A DNA stretch of 64,000 bases from positions 1,804,144,967 through 1,804,208,966 of the forward strand of contig CM057450.1 in the NCBI GenBank assembly GCA_016271365.2, read 5' to 3'. The notes below the pieces were generated by a model. It did no database searches. It was not told the DNA's origin and saw only the letters and a program-made list of their open reading frames with translations. Shown here one piece after another: positions 21,147-31,390 of this stretch; positions within the stretch are counted from its first letter, which is position 1; every line of letters begins with the position of its first letter. The translations under genes and the position numbers were made by a program. The stretch is from Neoceratodus forsteri (taxonomy: Eukaryota; Chordata; Ceratodontiformes; Ceratodontidae).

Positions 21147-22035
21147 TCCTTCAGGAGGGTTAGAGAAAATGAGAAGGGTCCTAAGCAAGCTTAAGGAGTG
21201 GGCAAGGATGTGGCAGCTAAGATTCAATGGAAAGAAGTGCAAGATCATGCACTTCGGGCACAGAAATGCAGGTGAGGAGTATATGATGGGGGGGGGGGAG
21301 GTACTGATGGCCATCAAACAGGAGAGGGACCTGGGAGCAATCATAGCTGATGATCAGAAGGTTACCAAACAATGTGAGAAGTCTGTGAGGAGAGAGTCAG
21401 TGGAATGCTGGGGTGCATATGGAGCAGTATCTCCAGCAGAAAGAAGGAGGTGGTGATAACACTGTATAGAACATTGTTGAGACCTCATCTAGAGTACTGC
21501 ATCCAGTCCTGGAAGCTGCATCACTGGAAGGACATAGACAGAGTAGAAGCAGTTCAGCAGTTCAGAGAAGGGTGACAAAAAAGGTGCAGCGGCTGCACCA
21601 AAAGTCACATGAGGGGAGACTAGAGGATCACAATATGTATTCCCTGGAGGAGAGGAGAGAGAGAGGAGAAATATAATAGAGACTTTCAAATACCTCAAGG
21701 GTCTCAATAAGGTACAAGATGGTAGCATCTTTAAAAAAAAAGATGTTCAAGAACAAGGGGCCATGATATGAAGATAGAGGGGGGTAGACTTAGAGGTAAC
21801 GTGATAAAGTATTTTTTCACGGAAAGTGTGGTGGATCCATGGAACAGCCTCCTGGTAGAGGTTGTAAGGGCAAAAACAGTAGGGGAATTCAAAAATGCAT
21901 GGGACAGACATAAAGGAACTCTAGAGATAGGAAAGAGAGGGTAAGCCGCAGATCATTTATATGAAACGGGTAGAGAAAATGGACAGACTAGGTGGGCCAA
22001 GTGGTCCTTATCTGCCATAAAATTCTATATTTCTA
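21147..22035 (+). pseudogene. CR1 LINE 3' fragment (RT C-terminus and 3' end)
   Basis: Frame 21169-21456 reads MRRVLSKLKEWARMWQLRFNGKKCKIMHFGHRN and RDLGAIIADDQKVTKQCEKS, the CR1 RT segment downstream of the palm. Further C-terminal traces (LVLRPHLEYC- and YSLEERRE-type blocks) follow in shifted frames to about 21950. The 3' end tgggccaagtggtccttatc, ctgccataaaattctatatttctata is the typical CR1 terminus. Strongly 5'-truncated, as most CR1 copies are. Confidence 0.88.
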
Positions 22036-22292
22036 TATTCTGCCATTTAAGCAGTTGCATGGCTTGTGGGGTTTGTGTTTGGTAAAGTGTTTATTTTGCT
22101 TGTTTTAAAGTGCACCACCACTGGACAGCCAGCTGCAACATGACCTCTAGTGCATGCGCAGTGGACTGCGGCTGCCATCTTGGTCATGGTGTGGTGTAGT
22201 GTGCTGTGACCGCCATTCTTTTTGTCTTTTAAGTCATAGATATCCCCCCATCTGATCCTACTCTCAGCACCCCCCCCCGCAGAAACATAACA

Positions 22293-22328
22293 GTGACACT
22301 GGGGAGTGCTCAATCCCCCCAGTGTCAC
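22293..22328. repeat. 12-bp perfect hairpin
   Basis: GTGACACTGGGG (22293-22304) and CCCCAGTGTCAC (22317-22328) are exact inverted copies with a 12-base loop. Surrounded by C runs. Possibly the terminus of a small decayed DNA element; no target duplication identified. Confidence 0.6.
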
Positions 22329-22598
22329 AACCTAGAGTTTCTGCTTTTTTTTAGAATCCTGTACAAAGAAAACTGTCCACTGATGTTTTTTGTAGCCAAT
22401 TTTGTCCTCCCAACCTGACCCTCCCACTCAGCACCCACTCCCCAAGCCCTTACTTACCCATCAGGGGTCCAACGCTGTAATCCTCTCTGGACTGCAGACT
22501 CGTTTTCACTCTTCAAGGCCGAACCGCGAACTGAGGAAATCAGGTATGCAGTTCAATGTATTTCAATGGGGTTTTGAACTTAGTAGCATAATTTGCCC

Positions 22599-22816
22599 AT
22601 TTTTCAATATTTTTGCTCCAAATTTTCAATATACCTTTTGTGGGACACCACCTCATGAACAATGCAAATGATGTTAGGTAAATCTGCCCCAAAAGGTGAT
22701 TTTGCAGTCACTGCATGAAATCACCCTTCAGGCAGGAGTTGAAAATTTTCTCCACCATTGTTCATGAGGTGGGGTCATAAGATGGCTATATTGAAAATTT
22801 GGTGTAAAAATATTAA
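22599..22816. repeat. Long inverted repeat (MITE-like)
   Basis: Arms of roughly 62-66 bp: left 22599-22664 (…caccacctcatgaacaatg) and right 22756-22816 (cattgttcatgaggtggggt…ttgaaaatttggtgtaaaaa), with about 90 bp between. Imperfect pairing (roughly four in five bases by eye). Outer ends are unclear. Confidence 0.7.
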
Positions 22817-22922
22817 AATCACAAATTTCAATATTTTTAGCCCAAATCTCTCAGCTATAGCCCTATTGGCTCTGGCTAGAGTGTGTTTCTTTCCCCCGTC
22901 ACTAGTGAATATCCCCCAATAA

Positions 22923-23503
22923 GCCAGCCCAGTGGTGCAGAGGGTTGAGGCGCTGGCGCCTTACCTCTTACCATGCCGATAACCTGGGGTTGGAAGCGAC
23001 CTTGTGTGCTGGAGAGTCAGCCGGGGGAGGAGGATTGAGCATCCTATGGACTGCTCTCCTCCTCTGGGGAGGGTGGGATGGGATGACCACTGAGGTACTG
23101 GCTCTGGCGATGGCCAGGGACTGGTTCATGCTCGGGGTCACAGTGTGAAGTTGGGCGTGCAATGCGCAGAAGCGTGTGTGGTAGCGTCCTTGATGTCACT
23201 GCACACCCATACCATGGGGGTAATCTTTTGGGAAAATCAAATCTAGCATGCGTGAAGAGCCCAGCTCTGATGGCGCCACAGTGGATGCACTCGAGTTAGT
23301 TCCCCCCAAGCCCAGCCTCTAGTTCTTCCACAGTGTGTAGGGGGGTAACTACCCACTGTGAAGTGGCCTGGAGAGGGTAGGGCAAGAGGTAGAGCTCAGG
23401 ACTGCAGCCGGTGCAAGGGCTGAGCAGGCAAGCCAGATAGGGGGAACCATAGGACCACCGCCCAGCCGAGGAAGTATAAAGAAATAAGATTAAAAAAAAA
23501 AAG
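22923..23503 (+). mobile_element. tRNA-headed SINE, copy C (full-length)
   Basis: Head: gccagcccagtggtgcagag (box A-like TGGTGCAGAGGG) and cctggggttggaagc (box B-like). Body: ggattgagcatcc, ggactgctctcctcc. Tail: A11 at about 23492-23502. Duplication gaatatcccccaataa (22907-22922) and gaatatccccaataa (23504-23518). The best copy for defining the 5' end of the family. Confidence 0.9.
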
Positions 23504-23849
23504 GAATATCCCCAATAAATATTTTGCTGATATTTTGCATTTTGTTTTGTGTGCATATTATTAGAGCAAGTCACTAATTACATGTTTGTTGAATTTGAGG
23601 TTGCACTGTGATTTTACATGTTTAGGGGTACACTGTGGGGAGGTGGTAGGTACTGCACCCCAGAGGGTTGTACCAATCTGATACCATGCCTACTTTAATT
23701 TTATTTTGGGTAGAGGCACTTTTGTAAACCTAAAGATCTGGATTTGAACTCCCTAATCAGGAAAATCAGAACCCGGGCCCCTCAACCTTGTTTGAGCCCA
23801 CAAGATGGGGGTAGTAAATGTAACATCCACAGGTACCTTGTTACACTCT

Positions 23850-24255
23850 GAACTCAAACAATCTAAACAGGATGCCGAAAGCTGACATCTCTCTGGCTTC
23901 AGAGATCAGGGGTACCTGCCACTAGCCCTTTGTCAGGTCTATGGTGGACAGGTAAAGGCTCCCTCTATCCTCCCCAGGACCTTATCCATACTGGGGTCCA
24001 GGGCACATGGTATGTGTCTGACTCTGTGCAACTGTTGAGCTTGCAGTAGTTGATGCAGATCCTCAAGGTCCCATCCTGTTTGGGGATCAGTACCACTTGG
24101 GAGGCCTAGGAACTACTGGACTCCTGGATCACCCGGAGATCCAGCATCTCCTTGATCTCACTTCTATGGCAAGTCATACTCCTTCTGGGACTGTGTAGGA
24201 TGGGTGCATCAGTGGAGCTTGGGACCCTGAATCCCAGTGGTGCTGTGGCCAGTGT
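23850..24255 (-). pseudogene. Ty3/Gypsy RT N-terminal part
   Basis: Directly downstream (minus sense) of the integrase. Traces: an EIKEML-, VIQESSSS-like approach, ASQVVLIPKQDGTLRICINY (RT block 1-2) near 24110-24050, then in another frame STIDLTKG and WQVPLISEAREMSAFGILF (palm block with the first catalytic Asp, IDLTKG), ending at the inserted element. Several stops are present. It continues at 19171 on the other side of the insertion. Confidence 0.85.
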
Positions 24256-24282
24256 GTTATGCCCCAGCTTCCCCGCGAACAT

Positions 24283-25683
24283 TTAACCAAATGTATGCAG
24301 CACCCCATGCATTTCTGCAGCTTGGGCCGGTGTCAGCCACTCTGAGAGGGTGACAGCATCCACTGAGGATTCTCTCCTAACCTCCCCCAGTTGATCCACC
24401 AGTGGTTCTTCTTCTGTCTCCTCCTCCTCTGGATAGCTGCACACATTCAGGACCATCTTGTCCCGATAATAATAGGGTTTCATCATGGTTATGTGGTACG
24501 CTAGCTGTTTGCTCCTCCTGTCTGGAAGCTCACCACACAATTAACATTATTCACTCTCCTGACCACTGAGTAAGGCCCCTCCCAAGCCACCTGGAATTTT
24601 TTCTGTGAGACGGGGATGAGTACCATCACCCGTTGCTGACTTCATCCTCCTGGGCTCTGGACTCACAGTCATACAACATCTTCTGCCTCTGTTGTGCAGT
24701 GGCTAGGCGCTGAGAACAAATCCCATGAGTTCCTTCAGACATGGCCTGAATTTCAGGACGTGCTCCACAACAGATTCCCCTTAGGGAGCAAGCTCACCCT
24801 CCCAATAATCTTTTACCAAATCAAGGGTACCCCTTGTCCTATGGCCAAACAGGAACTCAAAGGGTGAAAACCATGTGGACTCCTGGTAGACTTCCCAATT
24901 TGCAAATAAGAGATGGGGTAAGTACTTGTCCCAATCTCTCGCATGCTGGTTGGTGAATGCCATTAACATGGTCTTAAGAGGCCCACTGAATCACTCAACC
25001 AGAAGATGGTCTTAAGAGGCCCACTGAATCACTCAACCAGATCATTAGTCTGGGGGTGGTATGATGAGGCCCTGAGCTACCCTACCCCACACTTGTTCCA
25101 AAGACTAACCAAATCAGACATGAAGTTGGTGCCCTGGTCTGACAGAATCTCCTGTGGAAATGCACCCAGCTAGATATCTCCAGCAGTTCATCAGCTACTT
25201 TCTCAGCCTTGATGGATGACAAGGGCACTGCTTCTGTGTACCTTGTGGCATAATCTATGCCACCAATATGTATCACTTGCCAGTGTGACTTGGGATGCTG
25301 AGTAGCCCAAAAATATCCACGGCAACTTGCCAAAATGGCTTTTCAATAATAGGCAGGGGAATCAAAGCTACTTTAGCTTTGTCACCAACCTTTCCCACCC
25401 TCTGGCACTATGGAGAAGTCTGGTAGATGTTTGGTACATCTTTAAAAATACTGGGCCTGTAAAAATTGTTAGTCAGCTGCCTCTTTGTACGGCTGACCCC
25501 TAGCTGTCCAGAACAGGGTATGTCATAGGCCAAAGCCAGAAGCTGCTCCCTATACATTCTAGCAATCACAGTCTGATGGAGTACCCCTTCGTCTGGTCCT
25601 CCCTTAGGAACCCATGCATGGTACAGGAGCCCATTCTCCCAGTACATATCCCTTTTTCCAGAACTTGGAGAGTCACCTTTCAC
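24283..25683 (-). pseudogene. Integrase, encoded upstream of RT
   Basis: Inserts the cDNA into the genome. 25683-25408 is the N-terminal zinc-binding region (GLLYHAWVPKGG, LGVSRTKRQLTNNFYRPSIF; several His/Cys ligands lost). 25333-25082 and 24969-24781 carry the core: a VDIF-type first aspartate, YATRYTEAVPLSSIKAEKVA, SDQGTNF-type second aspartate near 25130, a YHPQTNDLVE-type glutamate near 25050, ARDWDKYLPHLLFA, STWFSPFEFLFGHR. 24540-24283 is the C-terminal tail (KQLAYHITMMKPYYYRDKMV) leading into RT. A 38-bp tandem duplication (24968-25043) lies in the core. Confidence 0.9.
24968..25043 (-). repeat. 38-bp tandem duplication within integrase
   Basis: Two units of atggtcttaagaggcccact followed by gaatcactcaaccaga are head to tail, identical apart from the last two bases. 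It shifts the integrase frame, so it arose after, or caused, loss of function. Confidence 0.9.
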
Positions 25684-25826
25684 ACTGGTGACTAACTCCC
25701 TTAATTTTCAAAGGGATGGGTCAGCTTGCTGAACTCTGCCTAGCTCTGCACTCTTGGGTTTCCCCAAAACACACTCTGCTGTGGCAGAGCCACTCATGGC
25801 TGGGCTCTCCTGTTTGTAGCTATGGC

Positions 25827-26264
25827 TCAGAACTGCTGCTTCCAGCTCATTCTCCAGTTACGACTTCTCCTGCTACTGAGAGAAGGGTTGCTTCCTCCTT
25901 GCACTACCCCCTCTGTGTCCTCAGGAGCTAATTCCCTCACCTTGCTATGGGTAGTGACACACACGATATTGGCCCTACTATGAAAGTTGTTACTCATGAT
26001 TACATCCAGGGACAGGTCTGGTACAACACCCACCTCCCGTATGTCCTGACCATCTTCCCAGTTTAAAAACATCTGGGTCATTGACACTAAGACAACAGGA
26101 CCCATCACTCCTCTAATCCTAGAAAACTTGACAGGCAGGATATGTTCTTTCTGAATCAAATCCTGCTTCACCATAGAGCTGGAGGTCCAAGTGTCCCTCA
26201 GTCCCAGGGTCTCCATCCCATTTACAAACACAGGGTGCATGTGTGCAGTGGAGGTAGAGGGCAC
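25827..26264 (-). pseudogene. Ty3/Gypsy aspartic protease region
   Basis: Frame: VFVNGMETLGLRDTWTSSSM, VKQDLIQKEHILPVKFSRIR, VVLVSMTQMF, then SLDVIMSNNFHSRANIVC. The LRDTWTSSS block aligns with the L-x-D-T/S-G active-site motif of retropepsins, but Gly has become Trp, so it should be inactive. It lies immediately upstream of integrase and downstream of the Gag knuckle, as expected. Confidence 0.75.
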
Positions 26265-26334
26265 TGCACTCTGTGTACAGTAGCTGCTGTGAGCTCCCTA
26301 AGTTACCCTCTCCTACTGTACTAACTCCTTTTTC

Positions 26335-26412
26335 ACATTTTCAGACAATCATAAGACAAATGCCCCTATTTCTGGCATGTATAGAACTTGCATTTGCCTG
26401 TCCCCTTGCTTT
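26335..26412 (-). pseudogene. Gag zinc-knuckle remnant
   Basis: The minus strand encodes GKCKFYTCQK, a stop, then GHLSYDCLKM, aligning with a C-x2-C-x4-H-x4-C knuckle: the second Cys, His and last Cys are kept, the first Cys appears replaced. This is the C-terminal end of Gag. The rest of gag is missing because the L1-like element begins about 80 bp further right. Confidence 0.6.
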
Positions 26413-26614
26413 TGAAACCAGGTAGCTTCCTTTTTTCTTCAGGCACAGGCTGTCTTCTTTTGGTTGGCTCCCCCCTCAGATTCCCTTTAAACCACCTGTT
26501 GTTGGACTTCTGGTGACATTATGACTGGGAGGACAGCATGAGAGAAATGCTCCCTCTCAACCCGAGCAATATAACTCTCTCCTTCCAGTACAAACCACAC
26601 CAAAACTCACCAAA

Positions 26615-27600
26615 ATGCCTAGAAAATATAAAGGAAAGGGCAGAGGCAACAGATCATGATCTGTTAAGGTGAAGTAGTTGATGGATAGCAGTACATATCA
26701 TGCACTGAACTGGGATCATAGTCACGGTGTGTCTCCGGCCAATACACACTGGCAGCCTACGATACAGACAGAGAAGAATGCCTCACAAGGAACTGCTATG
26801 AGCTTCTTCTAAGAGAAATAAAAGCCTCCCAACAAGAGAATAAGTCCAAATGAAAAATAAACTCCATGACAGACTCTGGTGTAGAACGGCATCTGGATGA
26901 CGTGGAGGAGAGGGTGGCAGTCATGGAAGACAGGGCACTACAGTTCAGAATGGCCATTGACTCTTCACTCCATTACACCAAGGTTTTTCATGCTAAATGT
27001 GTGGCTCTTGAGGCTTGTTCATGGAGAGACAATCTTTGATTAACTTGATTAGCAGGAGGGACAGCAACTGGAAATACGTGTGATTTCCTATATGATTTAC
27101 TGTGGGATATCCAGGTGCTACCTGCCACCCTGGAGTTTTGCATTGAACTCGCTCATAAAGCCCTGCTCCCTGAGCTCTCAGACCCTCATGCAAGGCCATG
27201 GCCAATTCTAATGAAGTTTGCTAACTACAGATCCAAAGAGGAGGTCCTGTGGCTTGCCTGGCAAAAGGGCAAAACCAAACATAATGGGGTAAGGCTCTAT
27301 CTAGACAAGGACTACCCATCCAATATCCTGAAATGGTGGATGCTGCAGTATTTGGACATTATTAAGACACTCTGTCTTAAGCAAATAACATTTCTAACCT
27401 CCCTACTTCGCTTGGATATAGATATTTTGGGAGGACGGCATACAAATGTTTAGTATTCCTGCAGAGGTGGCCGCAGCATTGAAAGTTCATGGTATCCTCC
27501 TGGAACACCGCAAATCTAACAGCCTCATGCTAAGTTGGGTGGGGGAGACTGGTCGCTGGTCTGAAGACAAACCATCTGAGCCTCAGTTCACAGAGTGACT
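26615..27600 (+). pseudogene. L1 ORF1-like (RNA-binding chaperone) remnant
   Basis: Starts at the ATG at 26615 (MPRKYKGKGRGNRS, then a stop). A coiled-coil-like part follows at 26880-27000 (HLDDVEERVAVMEDRALQF). Frame 27115-27453 gives ELAHKALLPELSDPHARPWP, ILMKFANYRSKEEVLWLAWQ and GVRLYLDKDYPSNIL, which matches the RNA-recognition/C-terminal region of L1 ORF1 proteins. ORF1p coats L1 RNA. Several stops and frameshifts. Confidence 0.8.
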
Positions 27601-28200
27601 CTCCACACCATAAACGAGATTCAAAAACCACTACAACAGGTGCAGCAGAAGTCTATACAAAGTCCCAGACATCAACAGACAACCTGAATTAGGAAGCTGG
27701 AGAATTAAGAAGAACATTTCTGTAATTTAGGGAATATCTGAGATTGCCACAGACAAAGACTTTGCCTGCAGTTTGGACACAAAAGGGACATACCTTGAAA
27801 TAACCCCCGAGAACTCCCGCATAATTCTCCTCTCTTGCACATCCTTGCTCCAACTTTGGAGCCAATGAACTGCTTCCATTGTTCTGGCCTACCATCTCTC
27901 GAGGACTTCAACCATTCCCTTCCAATCTGGTGTAGGCCACAGTTGCAGGGATAGCCTTGACATGTGAGCAGCTCAGGGGTGAGTACCAATTAAAGACATT
28001 TGGAGAGTAGGAAGATTCCACTTTATACAATGGACATATAGATCTGAACATGGGGGAGAGGAGAAAGACTCAGATAAGAGCCTGTATGTTAATACACTTA
28101 GTACAGATTATAGTGTTTGTTTTTCTCTCTTCCTTTAATAACTGAGTTTCTCAGAGGAATGAAATGTAATGAGGGGGACGTCTAAGGTGGCCTTGGCTTG
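27601..28200 (+). other. L1 ORF1-ORF2 junction, non-coding traces
   Basis: Low-confidence continuation of the L1-like element. gaaatgtaatgagggggac at about 28158 resembles gaggagtaatgagacccc on the minus strand of the L1 scrap at 57.7 kb, just upstream of its endonuclease start. Confidence 0.45.
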
Positions 28201-29555
28201 GGGACGTCACACAGTCTAGCTGTTCTGCTGGTCCTGGAATGGGCAACAGGGCAAAGTGGCTTTTTCAACAAAATGAACATGAGGCAACTGGGTAACTGGT
28301 AAGGCTCTTGTGCCGCTTATAGGGGGCTTTGGTTTCCTTAATGTGTGAAAGTCCTTGCATGGAGGAAGGAGGGGATGGGACCTGGATGTAGTGGGTGGGT
28401 TGCATGTGGGGGATAGGGCAGAAAGCCACTAGATTGGGGAGGGGAGTCAACGGGGATGCAGAAGTCTGCCACAATGCTCATGGGGCCTCCTGCACTTGGT
28501 CTACCGAACTGCACCCTTCCACAGAGACTCTTGGTGCTTCCTCACTTTAAAGACATTGGCATAGTGAAGCCACCCCACAACCCAGTGCAAAAAATGTAAG
28601 AGGTGAGTGCAGACTGGATGAAGAGTGAGTACCAGGTATAAAAAATATTAGTACTACTTCTGTTACATTTGCTGGTGAGGTCCACTTGCTCACAGGTCAA
28701 AGGTCAGGGCCAGGCAGGGGGGAAGCCCCACTCTTCCTGCCCCCCCAACTTTACAGTTGTAGCATGCTCAGTAACACACCCAGGCAGCAAGATCCCTGCA
28801 AAAATCACAAACTAAACATAATGTAACACAAGCCCACAGGTGGAAGAACTCCTTGCCCAACTTCTTCTTTTGTGAACTCTGCCATCTCTTGCCCTAGAGA
28901 GACAGCCCTTGGTGGTCAAACAGCAAACTGTTAGGATCTCCAACATGTGTATGTTCTGTTTCAGTGATCTTGGGAGGAGACAGGAAGGTATACAAATCTC
29001 CTGGCCATGGTTATTGTTCCGTTTTTTTTTCATTTGTTGGTTTAACATCAGAGACTCGTCCATTCAGGAAGCAACTCCTGTAGTGGCCCCTAAACCAAGG
29101 GAGAAAAAAATTTGACTACTACCTCAGTATTGCAGTTGACTGGTGCCATGCAACAGATTGTAACCATGAATAGGGATTGTATAGATACAATTCCCAACCT
29201 TAAAAGCAGTATGGGTTTCCAGTTTAGAACCCTGTTGGCTTGGTGCGTTAGCCTAAGGTTGTTTTTTGAACATCCTTTGGTGAGGCAGTCCTTTAGTTTC
29301 TGGAGGTAGGGGGAGGGGGAGGGGGAGTTGGCCCTCAGGTTGCTCCAAGTTACAGCCATTCCTGTATCTAGGTATGTAACCATGACTGCTCCACAAGCTA
29401 AAATAGTTACCTTTAATTAGAATCGCTTGTCTAATCCTGTTAAAAGGAAGAACATTATGATGTACATTCGCCAACATAAAATACAGTTTATATCCCTGTG
29501 AGAGAGCCATCTTGCAGAACTAGAACATCAAAAGCTTACCCAGTCTGGCTTTTAG
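28201..29555. other. Unclassified sequence inside the L1-like element
   Basis: No protein match recognised on either strand. It contains a G-rich run (gggggagggggaggggg near 29308-29324) and a C/G-rich patch near 28710-28745. L1 endonuclease text stops before it and resumes after it, so it may be an insertion or a replacement of about 1.3 kb. Confidence 0.4.
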
Positions 29556-29584
29556 GAAGTCCACTCCTCCTCATATAAATCTAG

Positions 29585-30745
29585 GCAGAGGAGGAGTGCT
29601 GTTATACTTGTGCCAAGTGGGGTACCTTTTGAAAGTGCAGAGGTTAACAAGGTTAGTGAAGGCCAATACATCCTGGCCAAAGGTCAATTTAATGGCCCCA
29701 AAAAAATCACTCCTGTCTCAGTTTATGCCCCACCAAGTTTGGAATACACATTCCTTAGAATGCTATTTACTACTATATTAGGGAAGATGGAGGGAGTACT
29801 GATAGGCAGAGAGTATTTGAATCTTATATTTGTTCCAAAATTAAACAGCACTTCACAAATACCCAGAAAAGCGCATGCAGTGGCAAAAAAGTCAAAGCCC
29901 TATTGCAAAACCTAGGCACATTGGATGGATGAAGCTATCTCTATGTCTCCACCCCAGGTTTTACCTATAACTCCTACGTCCACCAGATTTACTCCAGGCT
30001 TGATGTGTTTTTACTTTCAAAAGCCTCAGTGACATAGAGTAGAAGGTGTGAGATAGGGCCTTTGGCCCTCTTGGACCATGCCCCATTACTGCTAGACTGT
30101 GACCTTAAACTACAAATGAAATCCTTGTTCTGGAGACTGAATGTCTCATTTTTACAGGATCAAGAAATGAGGGATGCAATTCCCCATATAATTTGGAGGC
30201 AGTTTAGGACAAAAATAATCCAGACAGTAGCCCAGGCATTTTATGGGATATGGTAAAAGCTATTCTGCATGGTAAATTTATAGTAATCACTGCAACCAGA
30301 AAAAAGAAACAGAAAGGCAACAGTACCTTGAAACTCAGATATAAACAGATATAAACTTTAGAGGGTCTCCGGCAACTTAAACTGAATCACCACTAAGGAA
30401 AAGAGCTACTGAAACTTAAAAAATAATTAAATAACATATTAGATTACAAGGTGAAACAAAACCTTAAATATTTACAACAGAAGTACTATGAGGGGGGCCC
30501 TAGGTCCCTCAAACTATTGGCATGTAGACTCCGGGTAAGAAGGGCAAGGGCCCATATTGCTAAAGTTACTACCAAGGTATGGGACTCAGGCAACCACACT
30601 GAAAGGAATTAAAGAGGCTTTTAAATATTACTGTGATAACTTAAATGGGCAAAGGGAGGAAAATCTCCAGAAGATATATAGGAATATGTAAAACCACTTA
30701 TCACAAGTTATCTTGGAACCGAACAAGGTACGTTTGCACAAACCT
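29585..30745 (+). pseudogene. L1 ORF2 endonuclease end and RT entry
   Basis: Frames 29596-29915 read LPSGVPFESAEVNKVSEGQY, ILAKGQFNGPKKITPVSVYA (endonuclease strand with the Y-A-P block), TFLRMLFTTILGKMEGVLIG, where the GGDFN block has decayed to IGREYLN. 30062-30256 shows LLDHAPLLLDCDL (the S/D-H-A-P endonuclease end). 30460-30640 shows QQKYYEGGPRSLKLLACRLR, the linker before RT. No palm motif. Multiple stops. Confidence 0.8.
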
Positions 30746-30750
30746 AAAGG

Positions 30751-31390
30751 GTGTGAGCCTCTTGGTGTGGTGGTACATATTTGAAACAAAATCTGGTCAG
30801 AGCCACTAAGGCTGCTAATGCATTACATTGATAAATGTGTGTCATAGACTTAAATGTAAAATTGAAGTGCCATAGTCAGATCTGTGTGTAAATGTCACTT
30901 TTGGTAAATTTAGATAATTTATGCGGTTGATCCTGTATGTCCTATGTGTTTAAAATGTGAGCAGCGAGTGCATCTTGTACTATATGGGGAAGGAGAGGGA
31001 GCTCCACACCAAGGCTTTCAAGTAATGGTAGAGAGGAGCGGATGGGTATTTCTACACTAGGGACTGGGGACCAACCTGGAAGGATAAGAGCCTATACTGA
31101 GGTGATGGCTTGATTCCATCCAGAAGTGAAGTATAGCCCCCAGTGGATGGTTTAAATGTTACTTTGATGGACATTTAAAGTAGTCAAGGGGGTGATGGAA
31201 GAAATAGGGGAGGTAGAAAGTGGCCCACCACAGGCTGAGACAGAGAGTGAACAGATCTCTAGGAGAGAGAGTCCTACCAGGATGCAAGTTATTCAAGGAA
31301 GCAGTGGGTTAGCAAAAGAGAAAGGGGAGAAAGGAGCAGTCAAAGGAGATATGTGAGGAAGGGGAAAACAATTGGAAAAAGGAAAAAGCA
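30751..31390. other. No gene recognised
   Basis: AT-rich to about 30970, then increasingly purine-rich up to the CR1 endonuclease. The right part may be CR1 upstream (ORF1/5') sequence that has decayed beyond recognition. Confidence 0.4.

Larger units (their letters stand above)
19176..23845. mobile_element. 4.67-kb TG...CA element inside the Gmr1-like RT, 4-bp target duplication
   Basis: Begins TGTACCCC and ends CTTGTTACA on plus, flanked by ctct at 19172-19175 and 23846-23849. The RT reading frame is continuous across the flanks after removal of the element and one ctct. TG...CA ends and a 4-bp duplication indicate an LTR-retrotransposon-type integration. The minus-strand start TGTAACAA resembles the start of the outer LTR at 17826. 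No pol coding is seen inside. It holds a hAT element, a CR1 fragment, an inverted repeat and a SINE. It is possibly a solo LTR enlarged by later insertions; the class is uncertain. Confidence 0.7.
16620..26490 (-). mobile_element. Gmr1-like Ty3/Gypsy retrotransposon (minus), nested and decayed
   Basis: Minus-strand order from right to left: Gag zinc-knuckle remnant (26.4 kb), protease (26.2 kb), integrase (25.7-24.3 kb), RT (24.25-23.85 and 19.17-18.7 kb), RNase H (18.5-18.1 kb), LTR (from 17826 leftward). Integrase lies before RT, the pol order of the Gmr1-like subgroup of Ty3/Gypsy, rather than the usual RT-RNase H-integrase. The 5' LTR and most of gag are missing, cut by the L1-like element that starts near 26495. 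Two insertions split RT and RT/RNase H. Confidence 0.88.
26495..30750 (+). mobile_element. L1-like LINE (plus), gapped and 3'-truncated
   Basis: 5' UTR start ttgttggacttctggtgac; ORF1 from 26615; ORF2 endonuclease and RT entry at 29585-30745. The endonuclease start is not found: the 28.2-29.55 kb region between does not match L1, which suggests an internal replacement or insertion. It ends before the RT palm near 30750. It truncates the Gmr1-like element on its left. Confidence 0.75.

Noticed and set aside
22923..23000. Possible functional tRNA gene
   Set aside because: Box A- and B-like motifs exist, but there is no cloverleaf acceptor pairing, and the sequence continues into a SINE body with poly(A) and target duplication.
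29300..29330. G-quadruplex as a functional regulatory site
   Set aside because: The G run is present but lies in unclassified repeat sequence with no neighbouring gene to regulate.
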